Assembly: GCF_008974145.1 (NCBI RefSeq)
Contig: NZ_BJKP01000019.1
Coordinates: forward strand, 1 to 64,000
Direction: 5' to 3'
DNA from: Microcystis aeruginosa NIES-4325
Lineage (GTDB): Bacteria > Cyanobacteriota > Cyanobacteriia > Cyanobacteriales > Microcystaceae
DNA: 64,000 nucleotides
Position numbers and translations under genes: made by a program. Positions 60,031-64,000 of the stretch are shown one piece after another. A model generated the notes under the pieces. The model ran no database searches and had not been told where the DNA came from. It was given only the letters and a program-made list of their open reading frames with translations. How positions within the stretch are numbered: the stretch's first letter is position 1; each line of letters starts with the position of its first letter.

Positions 60031-61533
60031 TTATTCTTCCTCTGACTCTGGACAACTTACCCAAGGAGTAGAAGATTCGGCAGCTTTCGGAAAAGAAAAA
60101 GATTTTTTCGGAGGAGAAGGCAATAATTCCAATTGTCGATTACCGGTTTTATAGCTAGTTTTATTTTTCTGCTCTCCCCGTCGTCGTTGGGAGGTTTTTT
60201 CCTCCGTGGTATTTTCGGCTATCACTTCATACAAAATCGCCCGTTTATCCTCTTGTTGTCCTTTTCTTAACACCCGTCCTAAACGCTGAATATATTCTCT
60301 AGTGGAACCGGTTCCCGATAAAATAATCGCAATGCCTGCTTCCGGCACATCAACCCCTTCATTGAGAACATGGGAAGTCACCAGAATTTTGTATTCTCCC
60401 TGACGAAAACGGGTCAGGATTTCATGGCGTTCTTTCACAGGAGTTTGATGGGTTATGGCAGGTATTAAAAAGCTCTCGGAAATGCGGTAAACTGTGGCGT
60501 TATCGTTAGTAAAAATCAAAATTGGTTCCGGATAGTGTTCACAGATTAACTCCGCTAAAACCCGCAATTTTCCCCCAGTTCCTGAAGATATTTCCTTCGA
60601 CTCCCGGTGAGCTAACATCGCCCGTCGCCCTTCGCTACTTCTGGCACTAATCATGACAAAATTTTGCCAACCATCTAAACCGGACAAACTGAGATTATTT
60701 CTTCTTAAAAAATCATTGCGAATTTTAATTGCTTCTTGATATTTTTCCTGTTCTTTAGCGGATAGTTTCACTTTAATTTGAATTATTTCATGATCGGCTA
60801 GGGCTTTTCCTGACAAGTCTTGGGGACTTTTTTGATAAACAATTGTACCGATAAGATAATCTAAATCCTGATGACTACCATCACCGCGATCCGGTGTTGC
60901 TGTTAAGCCTAAACGATAGGGTGCGATCGAATCTTCCGCTATTTTCCGAAAGAAATCCGATGGTAAATGATGACATTCATCAAAAATCAAAAAAGCGTAA
61001 CGATTACCAAGAGTTTCCGAATAAATTGCCGCACTTTGATAGGTGGCGATTAAAATAGCACTATTATCCTTAGAACCTCCTCCTAATAATCCCACCTCGG
61101 CATCGGGAAAAGCCGCCAACATCTGGGCATACCATTGGTGCATTAAATCAATAGTTGGCACGATAATTAAGGTACTGCGGGGAGTCGATTGTAGAGCTAA
61201 TTGGGCAAGATAGGTTTTGCCGGCAGCGGTGGGAAGGACGATAACACCCCTTCTCTGGGATTTTTTCCAAGCGATTAACGCTTCCGTTTGGTGGGGGTAG
61301 GGTTCCCGTTCAAAACTGGCAATTAATTCTAAATTGTTGAAAGCTTTTGCTTCATCTTGGAAGTTAATACCCTCCTCCTGTAGGGTTTCCACGAGAGGAC
61401 GATAATGAATGGCCAAAATGCGAAATCTTTCAATACGATCATCCCAAGTGGCAAAATCTAGCCATTTTTTCCCTTTTGGTGGTGGATGGAGAATTAAGGT
61501 TCCTCGCTCATATTTGAGGGTGGGTAAGCGCAT
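60031..61533 (-). CDS. XPB/Ssl2-like DEAH-box helicase
   Basis: The 500-residue superfamily 2 helicase has an N-terminal XPB damage-recognition-like region (1-80), Walker A VLPTAAGKTYLAQ, motif II IFDECHHLPSDF, motif III LGLTATPDRGDG, then domain 2 with TSHVLNEGVDVPEAGIAI and YIQRLGRVLRKG. A basic, disordered tail (about 440-500) is unusual. Cyanobacterial and archaeal relatives often lie next to a Bax1/DUF790 nuclease gene; none is beside it here. A DNA repair role is likely by family. Confidence 0.9.
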   Translation of the reverse strand: MRLPTLKYERGTLILHPPPKGKKWLDFATWDDRIERFRILAIHYRPLVETLQEEGINFQDEAKAFNNLELIASFEREPYPHQTEALIAWKKSQRRGVIVLPTAAGKTYLAQLALQSTPRSTLIIVPTIDLMHQWYAQMLAAFPDAEVGLLGGGSKDNSAILIATYQSAAIYSETLGNRYAFLIFDECHHLPSDFFRKIAEDSIAPYRLGLTATPDRGDGSHQDLDYLIGTIVYQKSPQDLSGKALADHEIIQIKVKLSAKEQEKYQEAIKIRNDFLRRNNLSLSGLDGWQNFVMISARSSEGRRAMLAHRESKEISSGTGGKLRVLAELICEHYPEPILIFTNDNATVYRISESFLIPAITHQTPVKERHEILTRFRQGEYKILVTSHVLNEGVDVPEAGIAIILSGTGSTREYIQRLGRVLRKGQQEDKRAILYEVIAENTTEEKTSQRRRGEQKNKTSYKTGNRQLELLPSPPKKSFSFPKAAESSTPWVSCPESEEE

Positions 61534-61827
61534 TTTTCAGTTATCAGTAAACAGTAAACAGTAAACAGTAAACAGAACGTAGGTTGGGCTTCGTCCGTGA
61601 GCTTTTGCCGAACGGTTGAAGCATGAAACCCAACGCCCGCTGATGTTACGCTACCGCTAACCCATCCTACAAATAATTGTGCCTCCCTACTTATCAGTAA
61701 ACAGTAAACAGTAAACAGTATAAGTGAACTGAAAACTTACATCTGATAACTGATAACTGATAACTGATAACTGATTCAAGGCTGACGGCGGCAATATAGA
61801 TTATCGCTAGATCATATTGATCGGGAT
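61534..61827. repeat. repeat-filled gap between htpG and helicase genes
   Basis: Tandem GTAAACA heptamers (61545-61575 and 61693-61719) and ATAACTG heptamers (61743-61775) flank a segment with GTAGGTTGGGCTTCG and the dispersed motif CCGTGAGCTTTTGCCGAACG (61595-61614). No gene. Confidence 0.8.
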
Positions 61828-61856
61828 AAAAAAATAGAGTGTGAATTAACACACTC
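61828..61856 (-). terminator. rho-independent terminator of htpG
   Basis: GAGTGTG (61837-61843) pairs with CACACTC (61850-61856). On the minus strand the stem is followed by TATTTTTTT, 36 bases after the htpG stop. Confidence 0.88.
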
Positions 61857-61891
61857 TCAGCATATCGGAACAGCCAAAGTTTAGCAATAGA

Positions 61892-63859
61892 TTAAATCTT
61901 TTCGGTTAGCTTAGTCAGAACGCGATTGGAACGTTCCACAAAAGCTTGCATTCCCTCGGCATCAAATCCTTTTTGAGCGATTACCGCTAAATCATAAACG
62001 TGCTGACAGAGCATTTTCGCTAATTGCGCCGATGGAGATTCGCCGCTACCGGTAACAATACTTCCCTGACTAATCTGGACAATCTGTTGAATTAGGGGGT
62101 GATTAGTATTAATCATCAGAATATGTTCTTCGGGGAAAGCCATGGCTTTTTGTTGCATCATTGCCGTCATTTCCTGTAAGCGTCGCATCGCTTCTGGAAG
62201 TAAGACAATTGCTGGGGGAGTAGCTTGGGGATCATCGGATTTCAATGCTTCAGTTTTGATATTGATGCGGGAATTATCGAGAGCTTTGACGAAGATTTCT
62301 TTGATTAATTCGGCCCGGGTTTTATTACTGCCGGGATCGATAATTTCACTAGCTTGATCCTGTTCGAGCAGTGTCGAGTCTAATTCAGCATCAACCCGGG
62401 TGAATTTCACATCGGAGTATTCTCTTTCTAGGAAAGGAATAAAGTAATTAGTATCGATGAAAGAATCAAAGAAAAGTATTTCTAAACCTTGATTTTTGTA
62501 GAGTTCAACGTAGGTGGATTGGCTTCGAGGATCGGTACAGTAAAAAACTCGATTTTCGTGGCGTTCTTTATGGCGTTCTAGGTAGGCTTTGAGAGTAGTA
62601 TAACCTTCCTGTTCGATCGCTTCTAGGGGAGTTTTCGCCGTTGCTTCTTGCCATGCGTCATCGGTTTGCACTTCCACTTGTACTGGGGTTTCTGGGGGTT
62701 TGTAGGTAGTGCGATAGATTAAAATATCTTCTACCTGCTGTTTAAATTTATCCTCTTTCAAGGAACCAAATTTAATAAAATTTCCCACATCTCCCCAACA
62801 ACGAATATATTCTTTTGCGTCTTCGTTGTAGAGAGATTTGAGGCGATCAGCAATTTTTTTGGCAATAAAATCGGCAATACGGCGAACGGTGCGATCTTTG
62901 GTTAAAGCACTTCGAGACACATTTAAAGGAATATCTGGACTATCGATAACTCCTCGCAAGGGGATCAGGAAATCGGGAATAATTTCCTCGCAATGATCGC
63001 TGACAAAAACCTGATTACAGAATAACTTTAATTGTCCTTTTGAGACATCCACATCCGGTCTGAGTTTGGGAAAATAAAGAATTCCATTGAGCAAGAAAGG
63101 ATAATCTGTATTTAGATGTACCCAGAGTAAAGGTTCTTCTTGGAAAGGATAGAGATAACGATAGAATTCTAGGTAGTCTTCTTTAGTCAGATTTTGAGGA
63201 GATTCTTTCCATAAAGCCCGTTGTTGATTAATCACTTCCCCATCAATTTTAATGGGAACGGGCATAAAATCCGAGTAGGTTTTGACTAACTGGCGAATGC
63301 GGGCAGGTTCTAAATATTCCCCTTCCTCATCCATTAAAGTTAGGGTGATAGTCGTGCCGATTTGGCTGCGGGAAGAATCGGTTAGTTCAAACTCCGGAGA
63401 ACCATCACAGCACCAATGGACAGGGGTAGCACCTTCCTGATAGGAAAGAGTATCAATTTCTACCTTTTTAGCCACCATAAAAGCCGAATAAAAACCTAGT
63501 CCAAAATGACCGATTAAATCGTTGGCTGATTTTTGATATTTATTGATAAATTCTTCCGCACTGGAAAAGGCAACTTGGTTAATATATTTCTTGATTTCTT
63601 CCCCCGTCATCCCGATTCCATTATCGGTAATTGATAGGGTACGATTTTCTTGATCGATGGCGAGATTAATTTCTGGTTCAGGGACTTCTCCTCTCGCTTC
63701 TCCTGCCAAGGCAGCCATTTTTAATTTCGAGATGGCATCAACACTATTAGATATCAATTCCCGCAGAAAAATTTCATGGTCAGTGTAGAGGGATTTTTTG
63801 ATAATAGGGAAGATATTCTCGGTATGAATCGTGATATTACCTTTTTCGAGTACCGTCAT
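61892..63859 (-). CDS. htpG: molecular chaperone HtpG (bacterial Hsp90)
   Basis: The start is ATG 63859 (MTVLEKGNITIHTENIFPII), which matches homologues; an open frame continues upstream to 63943 but adds no conserved sequence. The 655-residue protein has the GHKL ATPase motifs LRELISNSVDAISKL, SITDNGIGMTGEEI and IGHFGLGFYSAF, the middle-domain LPLNVSRSALTKDR-like segment (DIPLNVSRSALTKDRTVRR) and the C-terminal dimerisation domain. In cyanobacteria it supports heat tolerance and phycobilisome assembly. Terminator downstream. Confidence 0.97.
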   Translation of the reverse strand: MTVLEKGNITIHTENIFPIIKKSLYTDHEIFLRELISNSVDAISKLKMAALAGEARGEVPEPEINLAIDQENRTLSITDNGIGMTGEEIKKYINQVAFSSAEEFINKYQKSANDLIGHFGLGFYSAFMVAKKVEIDTLSYQEGATPVHWCCDGSPEFELTDSSRSQIGTTITLTLMDEEGEYLEPARIRQLVKTYSDFMPVPIKIDGEVINQQRALWKESPQNLTKEDYLEFYRYLYPFQEEPLLWVHLNTDYPFLLNGILYFPKLRPDVDVSKGQLKLFCNQVFVSDHCEEIIPDFLIPLRGVIDSPDIPLNVSRSALTKDRTVRRIADFIAKKIADRLKSLYNEDAKEYIRCWGDVGNFIKFGSLKEDKFKQQVEDILIYRTTYKPPETPVQVEVQTDDAWQEATAKTPLEAIEQEGYTTLKAYLERHKERHENRVFYCTDPRSQSTYVELYKNQGLEILFFDSFIDTNYFIPFLEREYSDVKFTRVDAELDSTLLEQDQASEIIDPGSNKTRAELIKEIFVKALDNSRINIKTEALKSDDPQATPPAIVLLPEAMRRLQEMTAMMQQKAMAFPEEHILMINTNHPLIQQIVQISQGSIVTGSGESPSAQLAKMLCQHVYDLAVIAQKGFDAEGMQAFVERSNRVLTKLTEKI

Positions 63860-63896
63860 ACGTTCAATCACTAAGGGCTTGACTATTCTAACTTTT

Positions 63897-64000
63897 TTAT
63901 TTTGCTCGATGAGGGCAGCATTGATCACAGAGCGATTGCCCAACTTCTTCTAGGGTGATAACCGTACTGATAAAGGGATTTAACGGCAGCGGGGCGATTT
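63897..64000 (-). other. possible gene end entering from the right edge
   Basis: One minus-strand frame is open from the right edge to a TAA at 63897 (reading IAPLPLNPFISTVITLEEVG near the edge). It would overlap nothing upstream of the htpG start. A second frame is open to a TGA at 63925. Neither is recognisable in the roughly 30 codons available. Confidence 0.2.

Noticed and set aside
1-64000. tRNA, rRNA, tmRNA or CRISPR loci
   Set aside because: Reading both strands I found no cloverleaf T-loop context, rRNA-like block or regular repeat-spacer array; short tRNAs could still be missed without a covariance search.

Overview
The window looks like a chromosomal stretch of a unicellular bloom-forming cyanobacterium, most likely Microcystis aeruginosa or a close relative. 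Cyanobacterial identity rests on photosystem II lipoprotein PsbQ, geranylgeranyl reductase ChlP, cyclase factor Ycf54, a ClpP3/ClpR pair, two subunits of the bidirectional NiFe hydrogenase, and many copies of the HIP1 octamer GCGATCGC (for example at 2655, 17749, 20281, 21444, 23741 and 28164). Short (CAGTTAT)-type tandem repeats in many intergenic gaps, MITE-like elements and many half-deleted accessory genes fit Microcystis. The species call is inference. Layout: 1-200 holds fragments. 670-5492 carries rqcH, gcvT and a membrane TPR-trypsin protein, all on the minus strand. 5559-6278 is a small graveyard: a gutted adenine methyltransferase and a HigA-like antitoxin that has lost part of its helix-turn-helix. 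6325-8653 is hypB-hypA-hypE (hydrogenase maturation). 8910-12333 is a hypothetical gene plus recG on the plus strand. 12475-14660 is hoxY-ORF-ORF-hoxU on the minus strand, where the two ORFs look like a polymorphic-toxin-like gene and a candidate immunity gene. 15062-16665 is a tight two-gene cassette, a J-domain protein followed by an HNH-type nuclease candidate. 16949-22483 carries a sugar-nucleotide epimerase, a DUF1517 protein, a divergent CoaBC-like flavoprotein with a 2Fe-2S ferredoxin, psbQ and an NDH-2-like flavoprotein. 22703-27396 is the polyhydroxybutyrate pathway phaA-phaB-phaE-phaC (class III synthase), interrupted by repeats and an antitoxin remnant. 27645-37839 holds chlP, a PEP-CTERM protein, clpP3-clpR, queD, small accessory genes and remnants, fbp, a DUF3153 lipoprotein and an RNase II/R family gene. 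38261-48487 holds a repeat-containing protein, a META-domain protein, ebfC, pdxJ, ycf54, a phospholipase-D-like lipoprotein, a dynamin-like GTPase and an ABC exporter. 48613-50693 is rich in decay products and MITEs beside an FkbM methyltransferase. lepA follows. 53355-56607 is a second low-density zone (orphan ribbon-helix-helix gene, pseudogenes, MITE) that contains one intact B12-binding radical SAM enzyme. 56773-63859 holds a membrane-anchored coiled-coil/BRCT protein, a hydroxyacid dehydrogenase, a pterin dehydratase, an XPB-like helicase and htpG. How the genes work together: HypA/B/E insert and mature the Ni-Fe centre of the hydrogenase to which HoxU and HoxY belong, although hoxE, hoxF and hoxH are not beside them. 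PhaA and PhaB make 3-hydroxybutyryl-CoA that PhaE/PhaC polymerise. ChlP and Ycf54 serve chlorophyll synthesis. The strongest candidates for undescribed biology are the toxin/immunity-like pair inside the hox operon, the J-domain plus HNH cassette, the isolated B12-radical SAM enzyme, and a PLD nuclease-like lipoprotein carrying an EF-hand and helix-hairpin-helix motifs. All family assignments are from reading and memory of families; no search was run.
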